A stretch of DNA of 64,000 nucleotides from contig JBBDWU010000038.1 in assembly GCA_040902725.1 (NCBI GenBank), forward strand, positions 62,001 through 126,000, written 5' to 3'. The stretch comes from JACVRU01 sp040902725 (GTDB lineage Bacteria; Actinomycetota; Thermoleophilia; Gaiellales; Gaiellaceae). Shown here in pieces: positions 23,209 to 32,025 of the stretch (its first letter is position 1; each line of letters starts with the position of its first letter). A model generated the notes under the pieces. That model had not been told where the DNA came from and made no database searches. It saw nothing but the letters and a program-made list of their open reading frames with translations. The translations under genes were made by a program, and so were the position numbers.

Positions 23209-24573
23209 GTGGAGACCGACCGCCTCCTCGAGGTCCTGTTCGCCGCCGGCGTCGTCGTCGCGGCCATCACGCTCGGCCTGATCGCCTGGGGGATCGCCGG
23301 CCGGCTCGTCGCGGCGCTGGTGGCGACCGCGACCGGAGGCGCCGCCGCGGCCGCGTGGACGGTGTTCGCCTTCGACCCGCGCGAGGAGCTTCTGCTCTCC
23401 GCGGGCGGCCTGACCGCCTGCTTTCTCGCCGCGGCCGCGGGCATCCCGCTGGTGCGCGGCCTTCAGCGCGCGCGGCGAGTCGACGTCGAGCTCTCGCGCG
23501 CCGAGCGCCAGCTGCGCGAGGCCGTGGCCGAGGAGGCGGCGAAGAACGCCGAGGAGCTCGACCGGCTGGTCGCTCGCACGCGCTCCGAGTCACTGTCGCT
23601 GTTCGCCGCCGAGGAGCGGCGCGTCGCGGAAGAGCGGCGCAGCGAGCTCGCCGAACGGGAGCAGAAGGCGGCAGCCACATTCACGGCCGCGCTCGCCGAC
23701 GTCGAGCGGCGGATGGAATCGAGGCTCGCCGGCTGGGCAGAGGACCTCGATCGCGCCCAGCTGAACCTCGGTTCCCAGCTCGAGCGGTTGCTCGAGCGCC
23801 AGAAGCAGCAGCTCGGCGAGGCCGAGGCCCGCATCGTCAGCGACGCCGAGCGGCTCACCGCGACCGCTGATCAGGAGCGCGCGACCATCGTCCGGCTGCG
23901 CGAGGAGCTCGGCAAGGCCTCCGCGCAGGTCGTCAACGAGTCGACCGCCGAGCTGGAAAGCCACGCGGCCGAGCGCCGCCGGGCCCTCCACGAGCTCTCC
24001 GAGCGGCTCCGCCGTCGCGAGCGCGAGCTGGCGGAGCGCATCGAGCGTGAGGAGAGCGAGGCCGTTCAGCGCGTCCACGGCGGCTTCGCCGACCTCGAGC
24101 GGCGCGCGCTCGAGCAGCTCGAGCGGGCGAACGAGCGCGCCTGGACGCGCTTCTCGGAGGCCGCCGCCCTCCAGTTCTCCGACGTCGTCAAGCAAGCCCG
24201 CGAGGATGCGGCGCGCCGGCTGGGGCGCGAGCTCGACCGCGCTGTGGAGTCGTTCGCACGCGAGGCGTCGCGCTTGCTGGCGGAGCAGGTCGGCCAGGTC
24301 GCAGAGACCGGGGCCAACCGGCTCGAGAAGCGGATGGGCCAGGTGGCGACGGCGATCGAGCACCAGCGAGACGAGCTCGTCGCGGCGCTCGAGCAGCGGC
24401 TGACGCTGGCCGAGTCGGAGTTCCGGCGCCAGCTCCAAACGCTCATGACCGAAGCGCAATCGGAGCGGGTTGTGCTCGAGACGCGCGTCCAGGAGCTCGC
24501 CAGACGCGTCGACGAGGCCCTTGCCGTCTCGCGCGAGCGGCTCGCCGAGCTCGAAGCCCTCCGCGCTCGCTGA
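23209..24573 (+). CDS. membrane-anchored long coiled-coil protein
   Basis: 454 residues. Three N-terminal membrane helices (about 10-85), then about 350 residues of almost unbroken coiled coil rich in Arg, Glu and Ala (LSRAERQLREAVAEEAAKN through ERLAELEALRAR). No enzymatic motif. Such proteins can organise the envelope or act as stalk or scaffold. TAGGAT at 23197-23202 lies 6 nt before the GTG, supporting a leaderless start. Overall shape resembles RmuC-like or apolipoprotein-type coiled coils but lacks the RmuC nuclease domain. Confidence 0.7.
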   Translation: METDRLLEVLFAAGVVVAAITLGLIAWGIAGRLVAALVATATGGAAAAAWTVFAFDPREELLLSAGGLTACFLAAAAGIPLVRGLQRARRVDVELSRAERQLREAVAEEAAKNAEELDRLVARTRSESLSLFAAEERRVAEERRSELAEREQKAAATFTAALADVERRMESRLAGWAEDLDRAQLNLGSQLERLLERQKQQLGEAEARIVSDAERLTATADQERATIVRLREELGKASAQVVNESTAELESHAAERRRALHELSERLRRRERELAERIEREESEAVQRVHGGFADLERRALEQLERANERAWTRFSEAAALQFSDVVKQAREDAARRLGRELDRAVESFAREASRLLAEQVGQVAETGANRLEKRMGQVATAIEHQRDELVAALEQRLTLAESEFRRQLQTLMTEAQSERVVLETRVQELARRVDEALAVSRERLAELEALRAR

Positions 24574-24629
24574 GCCAACTTCCCGGGGCAGGGTTCGTCT
24601 CCCCTATCACGAAACCCCTTGGCGTTCCC

Positions 24630-24827
24630 ATGAGCGAGCTGATCGAGACCACCGACGTGACCGAGCGCGCGAAGGTCGAGAGCTGGCGCCTGCACGTGCT
24701 GATGGAGGCGGGCTACTCGCTCCACCTCGCCGAGCGCATCGCCGCGAGCGAGGTCGACCTGCACCGCGCGGTCGAGCTGATCGAGGCGGGCTGCACCGCC
24801 GAGACCGCCGCCGAGATCCTGCTCTAG
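24630..24827 (+). CDS. small conserved-looking helical protein
   Basis: 65 residues: VESWRLHVLMEAGYSLHLAER followed by DLHRAVELIEAGCTAETAAEILL, two short helical hairpins. Sits just ahead of xseA. No known domain. The coding pattern (GC-rich third positions, clean ATG) and compact fold support a real gene. Confidence 0.6.
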   Translation: MSELIETTDVTERAKVESWRLHVLMEAGYSLHLAERIAASEVDLHRAVELIEAGCTAETAAEILL

Positions 24828-24883
24828 GACGGGCCCCGTCCGGACAGCGGCGGAGCCGCACCTCGCGTGGCATGCTGGCCTGC

Positions 24884-26026
24884 GTGAAGGTCGAGGCGAT
24901 CGACTACGGCGACCGGCGCGTCTACACCGTCGCGTCGTTCAACCGCGGCGTGGCCGGGTGGCTCGCGCGGCTGCCCACCGTCTGGGTCGAAGGCGAAGTC
25001 ACCGAGCTGCGGCGCCAGGAGGCCTGGCAGAGCGTCTTCTTCACGCTCAAGGACCCGGAAAGCGGAGCCTCGCTGGGCGTGACGATGCAGCGGACGCGCT
25101 TCGACGCGCTGCGGCTCGAGCTGCGCGACGGCGAGCGCGTGCACGTGTTCGGCCGGCCCGACCTCTTCGAGGCGCGCGGCGACTTCCGGCTGCGGGCGCT
25201 CTCCGTCGAGCGCTTCGGGATCGGCGAGCACCTCGCCGCGCTCGAGCGGCTGAAGGTGAAGCTCGCGGCCGAAGGCCTCTTCGCCGCCGAGCGGAAGCGG
25301 CCGCTGCCTCGGTTCCCGCGCCGGATCGGGCTCGTGACCGGCAACGACGCTGCGGCGAAGCGCGACATCGTGTCCGCGGTCACCGGCCGCTTCCCGCCTG
25401 CCCGGATGCTCGTCGCCGAGGTCTACGTCCAGGGCCCCCGGGCGCCCGCTGCAATCGTGGACGCGCTGCGCCGGCTGTGCGAGGAGCCGGAGATCGACGT
25501 GATCGTGATCGCGCGCGGCGGCGGTAGCTTCGAGGACCTGCTGCCCTTCTCCGACGAGCGGCTGCTGCGCGCGGTGGCGGCCTGCCCGGTCCCCGTCGTC
25601 TCGGCGGTCGGCCACGAGCAGGACACGCCGCTCTGCGATCTCGCGGCCGACGTTCGCGCCTCGACGCCGACCGCCGCCGCGAAGCTGCTCGTCCCCGACC
25701 TTCGCGAGCTCACCGAGGCGCTGGCGCGCCGCCGGACATCGCTCGAGCGCTGCGCCCGGCGGACGCTCGACCGGGAACGCCAGCGCGTCGGCCTGCTGGG
25801 CGAGCGGCTTCGGCGCGCTCCCGCGCTCGCGGTCGAGCGGCGCGGAGCGGCGCTGGAGCGCCAGGCCGCCCGGCTCCAAGCCCTCTCCCCGCGGGCGACG
25901 CTCTCCCGCGGGTACGCGATCGTGCGGAAGGAGAGCGAGGTCGTGCGCGCAGCGGCAGCGGTCGCCGCCGGCGACGCGATCGAGGTCGAGGTCGCCGAAG
26001 GCGCCTTCGGAGCGCGCGTTGAATGA
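24884..26026 (+). CDS. xseA: exodeoxyribonuclease VII large subunit
   Basis: Catalytic subunit of ExoVII, which degrades single-stranded DNA to oligonucleotides. 380 residues from GTG 24884 (an ATG at 24872 adds four). The N-terminal OB fold reads VASFNRGVAGWLARLPTVWV then FFTLKDPESGASL; the catalytic domain has RIGLVTGNDAAAKRDI, IARGGGSFEDLLPFSDE, SAVGHEQDTPLCDLAAD and RASTPTAAAK. The C-terminal coiled-coil part is shorter than in E. coli (456 residues). CATGCT lies 7 nt before the GTG. Overlaps xseB by 8 nt. Confidence 0.95.
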   Translation: MKVEAIDYGDRRVYTVASFNRGVAGWLARLPTVWVEGEVTELRRQEAWQSVFFTLKDPESGASLGVTMQRTRFDALRLELRDGERVHVFGRPDLFEARGDFRLRALSVERFGIGEHLAALERLKVKLAAEGLFAAERKRPLPRFPRRIGLVTGNDAAAKRDIVSAVTGRFPPARMLVAEVYVQGPRAPAAIVDALRRLCEEPEIDVIVIARGGGSFEDLLPFSDERLLRAVAACPVPVVSAVGHEQDTPLCDLAADVRASTPTAAAKLLVPDLRELTEALARRRTSLERCARRTLDRERQRVGLLGERLRRAPALAVERRGAALERQAARLQALSPRATLSRGYAIVRKESEVVRAAAAVAAGDAIEVEVAEGAFGARVE

Positions 26027-26213
26027 GCTGACGTTCGAGGCGGCGGAGAAGGAGCTCGCGGAGATCGTCGAGCGGCTCGAGCGCGGCGAGGCCGGGCTGG
26101 ACGAGGCGATCAAGCTCTGGGAGCGGGGCGAGGAGCTCTACGCGTTCTGCCGTAAGCGGCTCGACGAGGCCCACGGCCGCATCGAAGAGCTAGCGCGCGA
26201 AGTCCAAAGCTAG
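26019..26213 (+). CDS. xseB: exodeoxyribonuclease VII small subunit
   Basis: 64 residues, normal XseB size. LTFEAAEKELAEIVERLERG is the family opening and LDEAIKLWERGEELYAFCRKRL the second helix. Starts at a TTG inside the last codons of xseA (8-nt overlap), so production is tied to XseA, which it must bind in multiple copies. Its end overlaps the glycerate kinase gene on the other strand by 24 nt. Confidence 0.93.
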   Translation: MNELTFEAAEKELAEIVERLERGEAGLDEAIKLWERGEELYAFCRKRLDEAHGRIEELAREVQS

Positions 26214-26999
26214 GTCGTCTCGAGCCGAGAAGAGGTGGCAGGGGACGCCCGCCGCGCGGCAGCGGCGCACGACCTCGCCCGGCGCCTTGCCGGTCCACGT
26301 CGTCTCGTCGACCGCCCCCTCGCCGGTGACGACAAGGTCGAAGCCGGCCGGGTCGAAGCCGAGCGTGTCCAGCACGAACGCGGCGCCCGGGACGAGCTCC
26401 GCGCCGAGCGCGGCGAGCGCGGCGCCGAGCCCGCCGGCCGCGGCCCCGCCCGGCAGGTCCGGCAGGTGTGAGAAGTCGTAGGCGGCCGGATCGGTCACGC
26501 CCTTCTGCGGGCCGAAGAGGCGGGGTGCGTCCGCCGTTCGCGCCAGCGTGTCGCAGGCGACCCGCGTTGGCGCCGGCAGACGGGGCAGCCCCAACGTCGC
26601 ACCGCCGTCCATGTTGGCTGTCCCGCCGAGGCAGACGAGCAGCGCGCGCGGCCGTCCGACGGCCTCGATCAGCTCCCCGAGGCCGCGGCTCGAGGCGGCC
26701 TCCGGGTCGAGCCGCGCCGGATCGAGCGGGATCGCCTCCGCCGCCTCCACGGCCGCCGTTCCGTCGGGCAGCAACAGCCAGCGCGCCGTCCGCGGCCGCC
26801 CGAACGCGTCGTGCACAGCCGCCGCGCGCCACTCGCCGCCGAGCGCGCCGTGCAGGACGTCGAGCGTCCCCTCGCCGCCGTCCGCCACCGGCAGCTCGAC
26901 CGCCTCCCAGCCCGCGGCCCGGAACCCCGCCGCCAGCGCCGCCGCCGCGTCCCGCGCGGAGAGAGAGCCCTTGAGGCTAGCCGGCGAGGCGAGCGCTCT
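26190..26999 (-). CDS. glycerate 2-kinase family protein (start codon unresolved)
   Basis: GarK-type glycerate kinase (ATP + glycerate to phosphoglycerate). Homology begins at about 26999 with ALASPASLKGSLSARDAA, the counterpart of the family opening VLVAPDSFKGSLSA; then PVADGGEGTLDVL, CLGGTANMDGGATLG, FGPQKGV and VTGEGAVDETTWTGKAPGEV. No ATG, GTG or TTG lies in frame near 26999: the nearest upstream is ATG 27173, deep in the next gene, and the nearest downstream is GTG 26888, which would delete the nucleotide-binding start. The 5' boundary given is by homology. Confidence 0.8.
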   Translation of the reverse strand, partial: RALASPASLKGSLSARDAAAALAAGFRAAGWEAVELPVADGGEGTLDVLHGALGGEWRAAAVHDAFGRPRTARWLLLPDGTAAVEAAEAIPLDPARLDPEAASSRGLGELIEAVGRPRALLVCLGGTANMDGGATLGLPRLPAPTRVACDTLARTADAPRLFGPQKGVTDPAAYDFSHLPDLPGGAAAGGLGAALAALGAELVPGAAFVLDTLGFDPAGFDLVVTGEGAVDETTWTGKAPGEVVRRCRAAGVPCHLFSARDDLALDFAR

Positions 27000-27939
27000 C
27001 GGCGTAGCCCACCTCCGGCTCCATCCGCCGCAGGCTCCCGAAGGAGAGGCCCTCGCGCGCGAGGAAGAGCAGCCCGAAGCCGACCCCCACGGAGGCCTCG
27101 ACCGCCTGGAGGCCGAGCCCGAAAGCGAACCCGTGCGCGTAGGCGATCCCGTACGGCACGAGCGCGAGCGCAACGGCCGCCTGCATCAGCCCGACGTTGC
27201 CGGGCCAGAGTGGGAAGACCGTGGCGATGTTCATGACGAGCAGCACGATGCCGGCGACGACGAACGCCTCCTCGATCTGGAAGGCGCGCATGGTGGCGTA
27301 GACGGCGAAGAACTGGGCCGTCCAGCCGAGCGCCTGGAAGAAGATCGCGCCCGCGGCCGGCAGCGGCGCGTGCATCACGCCCAGGCCGTGGCGGGCCATC
27401 GTCACGAGGCGCTTGATCCGGCTCAGCCCCTCGATCGGCGCGATCTGGTGCCTGCGCGCCAGCAGCACGCTCGCCACGATCGCGCCGCCCGCGAAGGCGA
27501 GGAAGAGGGTCAGGCTCGTGCGCACCCAGCCCGGGATCTCGGCCACCGCGACGACGTAGAGGACGAGGCCCACGACGGCCACGAGGTCGAAGACGCGGTG
27601 CGCGAACACCGTCCCCGCGAGCGTCGCCCAGAGGCCGCGGCGCCGCGGCAATCTGTTCACAAGGACGGCAACACGGGCGAGCTCGCCGATCCGCCCGGGC
27701 AGGGCCGCGTTGCCGAGCAGCCCGACCGCGAACGCGGAGAAGACCGCGCGGAAGCGCGGGTGCGGCGGCGGCATCGCCTGGTCGATCACCAGCCTCCACG
27801 CCACCACGCGCACGAAGACCGAGGCGAGGTTGAGGAGGACGGCGGCGGCGACCCACTCCCACCGGACAGCCGTGAACGCGTCCTTGAGCAGCGACCAGCT
27901 CGGCCCGCGCCAGATCACGAGCGCGGCCACCGCGGCCAT
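26977..27939 (-). CDS. UPF0104/lysylphosphatidylglycerol synthase TM-region-like membrane protein
   Basis: 320 residues and about eight helices. Family marks: FRAVFSAFAVGLLGNAALPGRIGELARV (the conserved loop of this superfamily), FAHRVFDLVAVVGLV and FPLWPGNVGLMQAAVALAL. Members either flip or modify lipids (MprF N-terminal half) or are of unknown function. ATG 27939 starts inside the first predicted helix; the frame stays open through the end of the glycosyltransferase, so a non-standard start is possible. Lies between a PimA-like glycosyltransferase and the glycerate kinase in one operon. Confidence 0.8.
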   Translation of the reverse strand: MAAVAALVIWRGPSWSLLKDAFTAVRWEWVAAAVLLNLASVFVRVVAWRLVIDQAMPPPHPRFRAVFSAFAVGLLGNAALPGRIGELARVAVLVNRLPRRRGLWATLAGTVFAHRVFDLVAVVGLVLYVVAVAEIPGWVRTSLTLFLAFAGGAIVASVLLARRHQIAPIEGLSRIKRLVTMARHGLGVMHAPLPAAGAIFFQALGWTAQFFAVYATMRAFQIEEAFVVAGIVLLVMNIATVFPLWPGNVGLMQAAVALALVPYGIAYAHGFAFGLGLQAVEASVGVGFGLLFLAREGLSFGSLRRMEPEVGYAESARLAG

Positions 27940-27962
27940 GCTCGCCGCGACGCCCAGCAGGG

Positions 27963-29105
27963 TCAGCGCGCGACGGGGGACCGTGCCCTCCCGGCCACGA
28001 GCTCGTACGCAGAGAGCAGCCGCCGCGCGATCCCGTCCCAGGCGTAGCGCTCGCGCGCGAGCTCGCGGGCCGCCGCCCCGAGTGCCTGCCGGCGCGGCTC
28101 GTCCTCGAGCAGCGCGATCACGGCTTGGGCGAGCGCACGCGGGTCGCCCGGCGGCACCGCGATCCCCGTCTCCGGGGTCATCACGTCGCGGTAGCCGGGG
28201 ATGTCGGAGGCGACCGCGGGCGTCGCGCACGCGAAGGCGCGCGTCAGCACCATCCCGAAGCTCTCCCCGCCCACCGACGGCGCGACGAGCGCCTTCGCCG
28301 ACGTGAGCTCGGCCGTCAGCTCGTCCTGGCTGAGGAAGCCGAGCACGTCGATGCCGTCGCCGGCGACCCGCAGCCGCGCCAGCAGCAGCCGCACCGCGAG
28401 CGGGTCGGCCCCCACGAGCCGCAGCCGCGCGCCCGTCTGCCGGTGGATCTCGGGCCAGGCCAAGAGCAGCACGTGCATCCCCTTGCGCGGCTCCTGCCGC
28501 CCCACGAAGACCACGCGGTGCTCGCGCGCGCCCGGCTCGGCCACCTCGGGGACGAGCACGCCGTTGGGGACGATCTCGTACTCGGCGGGGAAGTAACGCG
28601 CCGCGGAGTCGCGGGCCTGCTCCGAGACGGCAATGCGGTGGTCGACGCGGTCGAGCAGGAAGCCCCAGAGCGGCTTGGCGTACCGCAGCCAGCCGAGCTC
28701 GCCCGAGGCGTGGAAGGTCGCGACGACCGGGCCGCGGGTGAGCGCCAGCGCGGCGACGGCGATGGCGGGCGTCATCGGCTCGTGCACGTGCAGGACGTCG
28801 AAGCGCTCCCGCGCCAGCACCCGCTTCAGGCGCGGCACAGTGCGCGGGCTGAGGACGATGTTCGGCAGCGACCCGTTGGCGGGCACGATCACCGAGCGGC
28901 CGAGCGGGATCACGTGCGCGGGCGGCGTCCCGTGGCGGCCGAGCCGCGGGTGGAGCACGCGCGTGAAGCTGCCGGGCGGGTCGTTCCCCATCAGCAGCCG
29001 CACGTCCACGCCCAGCTCCCGCAGCGCGTCGGCCTGGAGCTCGGCGTGCTCGACGACGGCGCCCCAGAACGACCAGGAGTACGGCACGACGATGCCGACC
29101 TTCAC
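27963..29105 (-). CDS. GT4 glycosyltransferase, PimA-like
   Basis: 380 residues. Opening MKVGIVVPYSWSFWGAVVEHA, then GRSVIVPANGSLPNIVLSP, FDVLHVHEPMTPAIAV and VVATFHAS closely follow the N-domain of PimA, the first mannosyltransferase of phosphatidylinositol mannoside synthesis. The C-domain has FVGRQEPRKGMHVLL and the nucleotide-sugar motif APSVGGESFGMVLTRAFACATP. Product likely a glycolipid at the inner membrane face. GTG 29105 with TATCCT 7 nt upstream. First gene of the operon. Confidence 0.85.
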   Translation of the reverse strand: MKVGIVVPYSWSFWGAVVEHAELQADALRELGVDVRLLMGNDPPGSFTRVLHPRLGRHGTPPAHVIPLGRSVIVPANGSLPNIVLSPRTVPRLKRVLARERFDVLHVHEPMTPAIAVAALALTRGPVVATFHASGELGWLRYAKPLWGFLLDRVDHRIAVSEQARDSAARYFPAEYEIVPNGVLVPEVAEPGAREHRVVFVGRQEPRKGMHVLLLAWPEIHRQTGARLRLVGADPLAVRLLLARLRVAGDGIDVLGFLSQDELTAELTSAKALVAPSVGGESFGMVLTRAFACATPAVASDIPGYRDVMTPETGIAVPPGDPRALAQAVIALLEDEPRRQALGAAARELARERYAWDGIARRLLSAYELVAGRARSPVAR

Positions 29106-29112
29106 GGGGCGG

Positions 29113-29122
29113 AGGATAGACT
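29113..29122. promoter_or_regulatory. symmetric bidirectional -10 element
   Basis: AGGATAGACT gives plus-strand TAGACT (29117-29122), 9 nt before ATG 29132, and minus-strand TATCCT (29118-29113), 7 nt before GTG 29105. Central TA shared. Nearly the same decamer as at 2404-2413 (AGGGTAGACT). Confidence 0.6.
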
Positions 29123-29131
29123 CGCGCGACG

Positions 29132-30958
29132 ATGGCGACCGCCGCCCGACCCAAGTCGCGCCGCAAGGCGCCGCCGCGTTTCGAGCAGTTCTACGCCATC
29201 CGGCGCTTCCAGCCCACGCTGGCCTTCACGCCCAACGGCCGCAAGCTGCTCTTCTCCTCGGACATCTCCGGCCAGTTCAACCTCTGGCGCGTCGGCGCCC
29301 GCGGCGGCTGGCCCGAGCAGCTGACGACCTACGACAACCAGGCCGTGCGCACGGTGAGCGTCTCGCCCGACGGGAAGACGATCGTCTTCACCGCCGACCG
29401 CGACGGCGACGAGTTCCACCAGATCTACGCGCTGCCCGCGAAGGGCGGCTGGCCGGAGGCGTGGACCGACATGCCGCAGGTGCAGCACTTCGCCGACCAG
29501 ACCGGCTGGTCGCCGGACGGCAGCGAGTTCGCCTACTCCGCCAACGCGGAGACGCCCACGAACCAGGAGGTGTGGGTCCGCGACGTCGCCAGCGGCGAGG
29601 TGCGGAAGGCGCTCGGCGGCGAGGTCTTCGCGGTGCCGGTGGGCTGGTCGCCCGACGGCGCGCGCCTGCTCTGCCTCGACCTCCGCTCGAACAGCGACAT
29701 GACCATCTTCCTCGACGGCGAGGAGCTGACCCCGCACGAGGGCGACATCAAGTTCATCCCCGGCCCGTGGGCACCCGACGGCTCCGGCTTCTACCTGCTC
29801 TGCGACGAGGGGCGCGAGTTCCTCGGCCTCGCCTTCTTCGACCTCGCGCGCGGGAGCTACGAGTGGCTCGAGACGCCCGACGGCGACGTGGAGGAGGTGG
29901 CGCTCTCGAAGGACGGCCGCGTGCTGGTCTGGAACGTGAACGAGGACGGCTGGGGCCGCATCCACGTGCGCGACCTCGAGACGGGCGAGGACCTGCCCGA
30001 GCCGAAGCTGCCCGAGGGCGTAGGCGCGTTCTGGGGCCAGTCGTCGCTCGTCCTCTCGCGCGACGGCAGCCGGGCCGCGCTGGTCTGGGCCTCGGCGCGC
30101 CGCGCGGCCGAGATCTACGTGCTCGAGACCGCCACCGGCCGCGCGCGCAACGTCACCGACAACATGATCGGCGGCCTGCGCGAGCGCGACCTGGCCGAGC
30201 CGGAGCTCGTCCGCGTCCCCACCTGGGACGGGCGCGAAATCCCGGCCTGGCTCTACCGCCCGAAGAGCCGCGGCCGCGTCCCCGCCGTCATGTGCGTGCA
30301 CGGCGGCCCGGAGGCGCAGGAGCGGCCCTGGTACCAGCCCTTCTACCAGTACCTCGTCAGCCGCGGCTTCGCCGTGCTGGCGCCGAACATCCGGGGCTCG
30401 ACCGGCTACGGGAAGACGTACCAGACGCTGATCCACCGCGACTGGGGCGGCGGCGACATGCGCGACTGGGAGCACCTGGCGCAGTGGCTGGGCGGGCAGG
30501 ACTACGTCGACGAGCAGCGCCTGGGCGTCTACGGCGGCTCGTACGGCGGCTTCGCCACCCTCACCTGCGTGACGCGCCTGCCCGAGTACTGGGCGGCGGC
30601 GGTCGACCTCGTCGGCCCGAGCAACCTCGTCAGCTTCTCGAAGGCCGTGCCGCCGACGTGGCGGCGCTTCATGGACGCCTGGGTCGGCAACCCCGAGACC
30701 GAGGCCGACTTCCTGCTCGAGCGTTCGCCGATCACCTACGTCGAGAACGTGCGCGCGCCGCTGCTGGTGCTCCAGGGCGCCAACGACCCGCGGGTCGTCC
30801 AGTCGGAGTCCGACCAGATGGTCGAGCGGCTGCGCGAGCTGGGGCGCGAGGTCGAGTACGTCGTCTTCGAGGACGAGGGCCACGGCTTCACCAAGCGGGA
30901 GAACCAGCTGCGCGGGTTCCGGCTCGCCGCCGACTGGTTCGAGCAGCACCTCAAGTGA
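29132..30958 (+). CDS. S9-family prolyl oligopeptidase-like peptidase
   Basis: 608 residues. N-terminal beta-propeller of WD/PD40-type repeats (LAFTPNGRKLLFSSDISGQ, VSVSPDGKTIVFTADRDGD), then an alpha/beta-hydrolase domain with the oxyanion region VMCVHGGPEAQ, the nucleophile GGSYGGF (Ser near residue 469), Asp in QGANDPRV and His in EGHGFTKREN. No signal peptide, so a cytoplasmic peptidase for short peptides. Coupled to the adenosine deaminase by GTGA. Confidence 0.93.
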   Translation: MATAARPKSRRKAPPRFEQFYAIRRFQPTLAFTPNGRKLLFSSDISGQFNLWRVGARGGWPEQLTTYDNQAVRTVSVSPDGKTIVFTADRDGDEFHQIYALPAKGGWPEAWTDMPQVQHFADQTGWSPDGSEFAYSANAETPTNQEVWVRDVASGEVRKALGGEVFAVPVGWSPDGARLLCLDLRSNSDMTIFLDGEELTPHEGDIKFIPGPWAPDGSGFYLLCDEGREFLGLAFFDLARGSYEWLETPDGDVEEVALSKDGRVLVWNVNEDGWGRIHVRDLETGEDLPEPKLPEGVGAFWGQSSLVLSRDGSRAALVWASARRAAEIYVLETATGRARNVTDNMIGGLRERDLAEPELVRVPTWDGREIPAWLYRPKSRGRVPAVMCVHGGPEAQERPWYQPFYQYLVSRGFAVLAPNIRGSTGYGKTYQTLIHRDWGGGDMRDWEHLAQWLGGQDYVDEQRLGVYGGSYGGFATLTCVTRLPEYWAAAVDLVGPSNLVSFSKAVPPTWRRFMDAWVGNPETEADFLLERSPITYVENVRAPLLVLQGANDPRVVQSESDQMVERLRELGREVEYVVFEDEGHGFTKRENQLRGFRLAADWFEQHLK

Positions 30959-31962
30959 ACGACGGCCTCGCCGAGCTGCACACGCATCTCGGTGGGTCGG
31001 TCGCGTCCGAGATCCTCTGGAGCCTCGCGCACGAGCAGGGGATCGCGCTGCCGGTGAAGGATTTCTGGGAGTTCGACCGGCTGGTGACCGTCGACCCGCG
31101 CGGCGTGGAGAACCTCGACGCGCTCGACGCGATCTACCACTGGACGGAGCTGATCCAGTCGAGCCCGCTGGCGGTGGAGCGGTCGGTGCACGCGGCGATC
31201 GGCGGCGCGTACCGCTCGCAGCGAATCACGACGCTCGAGCTGCGCTTCAACCCGATGAAGCGCAACCGCGGCGGCGAGCGCGACCTCGACCACATCATCC
31301 TCGCCGCCATCCGCGGGCTCGACCTGGCGTCGCTCGAGTACCCGCAGGTGCGGGCGGGGCTGATCCTGATGATGGACCGGACGTTCGACGCGCGCCTGAA
31401 CGAGATCATCGTCGAGAAGGCGATCCGCTGGGCGCCGCGCGGCGTCGTCGGCGTCGACATCGCCGGGCCGCGGCCGGGCGGGGGGCGCTACGACTACACG
31501 CAGGTGCTGCCGATGGTCGAGACGGCGCGCGAGGCGGGGCTCGGCGTGACGATCCACGTGGGCGAGGAGGGTGGGGAGACCGGCCGCGAGGAGATCGGCG
31601 AGGTGGTCGAGACGCTGCGGCCCGACCGCATCGGCCACGGCATCCTTGCCGCCGGCGACCCGGAGCTGATGCGAGCGCTGCGGGACGCCGGGATCGTGCT
31701 CGAGATCTGCCCGACGTCGAACCTGCTGACGAAGGCACTGCCCGACGAGGCGGCGGTGCGCGACACCTTCCGGGCTTTCGTCGAGGCCGGCGTCGCCTTC
31801 ACGATCGCCACCGACGGCCCGGAGATGATGCGCACCCACCTGCGCGACGAGCTCGCCTTGCTGGAGCGGATCGGCGCGCTCGACCGGGACGAGCTCGCCG
31901 AGGCGAACCGGCGCGGGCATGACGCCAGCTTCCTGCGCGGCCGGCCGGTCGCAGCGGCGTAA
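30955..31962 (+). CDS. adenosine deaminase family protein
   Basis: 335 residues. Zinc and catalytic residues: AELHTHLGGS (two His), VTIHVGEEG (His then Glu), DRIGHGI, EICPTSN and TIATDGPEM (the usual SxNTDDP is altered to ATDGP). Hydrolytic deamination of adenosine or a related purine nucleoside is expected; the changed last motif and TVDPRG segment suggest a divergent substrate. The GTG overlaps the peptidase stop as GTGA. Confidence 0.88.
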   Translation: MNDGLAELHTHLGGSVASEILWSLAHEQGIALPVKDFWEFDRLVTVDPRGVENLDALDAIYHWTELIQSSPLAVERSVHAAIGGAYRSQRITTLELRFNPMKRNRGGERDLDHIILAAIRGLDLASLEYPQVRAGLILMMDRTFDARLNEIIVEKAIRWAPRGVVGVDIAGPRPGGGRYDYTQVLPMVETAREAGLGVTIHVGEEGGETGREEIGEVVETLRPDRIGHGILAAGDPELMRALRDAGIVLEICPTSNLLTKALPDEAAVRDTFRAFVEAGVAFTIATDGPEMMRTHLRDELALLERIGALDRDELAEANRRGHDASFLRGRPVAAA

Positions 31963-31988
31963 CTCTCGCGAATACGCCTATCGGTCAA

Positions 31989-32017
31989 TTGTCGGCGGGC
32001 AAGGCTGTTACTAACGT
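31989..32017 (+). promoter_or_regulatory. promoter of the 86-residue LuxR-type gene
   Basis: TTGTCG (31989-31994), 17-nt spacer, TAACGT (32012-32017), then 8 nt to ATG 32026, consistent with a leaderless mRNA. Confidence 0.55.
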
Positions 32018-32025
32018 GGCGCAGC

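Noticed and set aside
26190..27173. Glycerate kinase starting at ATG 27173
   Set aside because: Would add about 58 residues of serine/arginine-rich antisense-like sequence lying wholly inside the upstream gene's coding frame.
28125..29324. Long plus-strand frame opposite the PimA-like gene
   Set aside because: Low-complexity composition; opposite strand is a clear GT4 enzyme.
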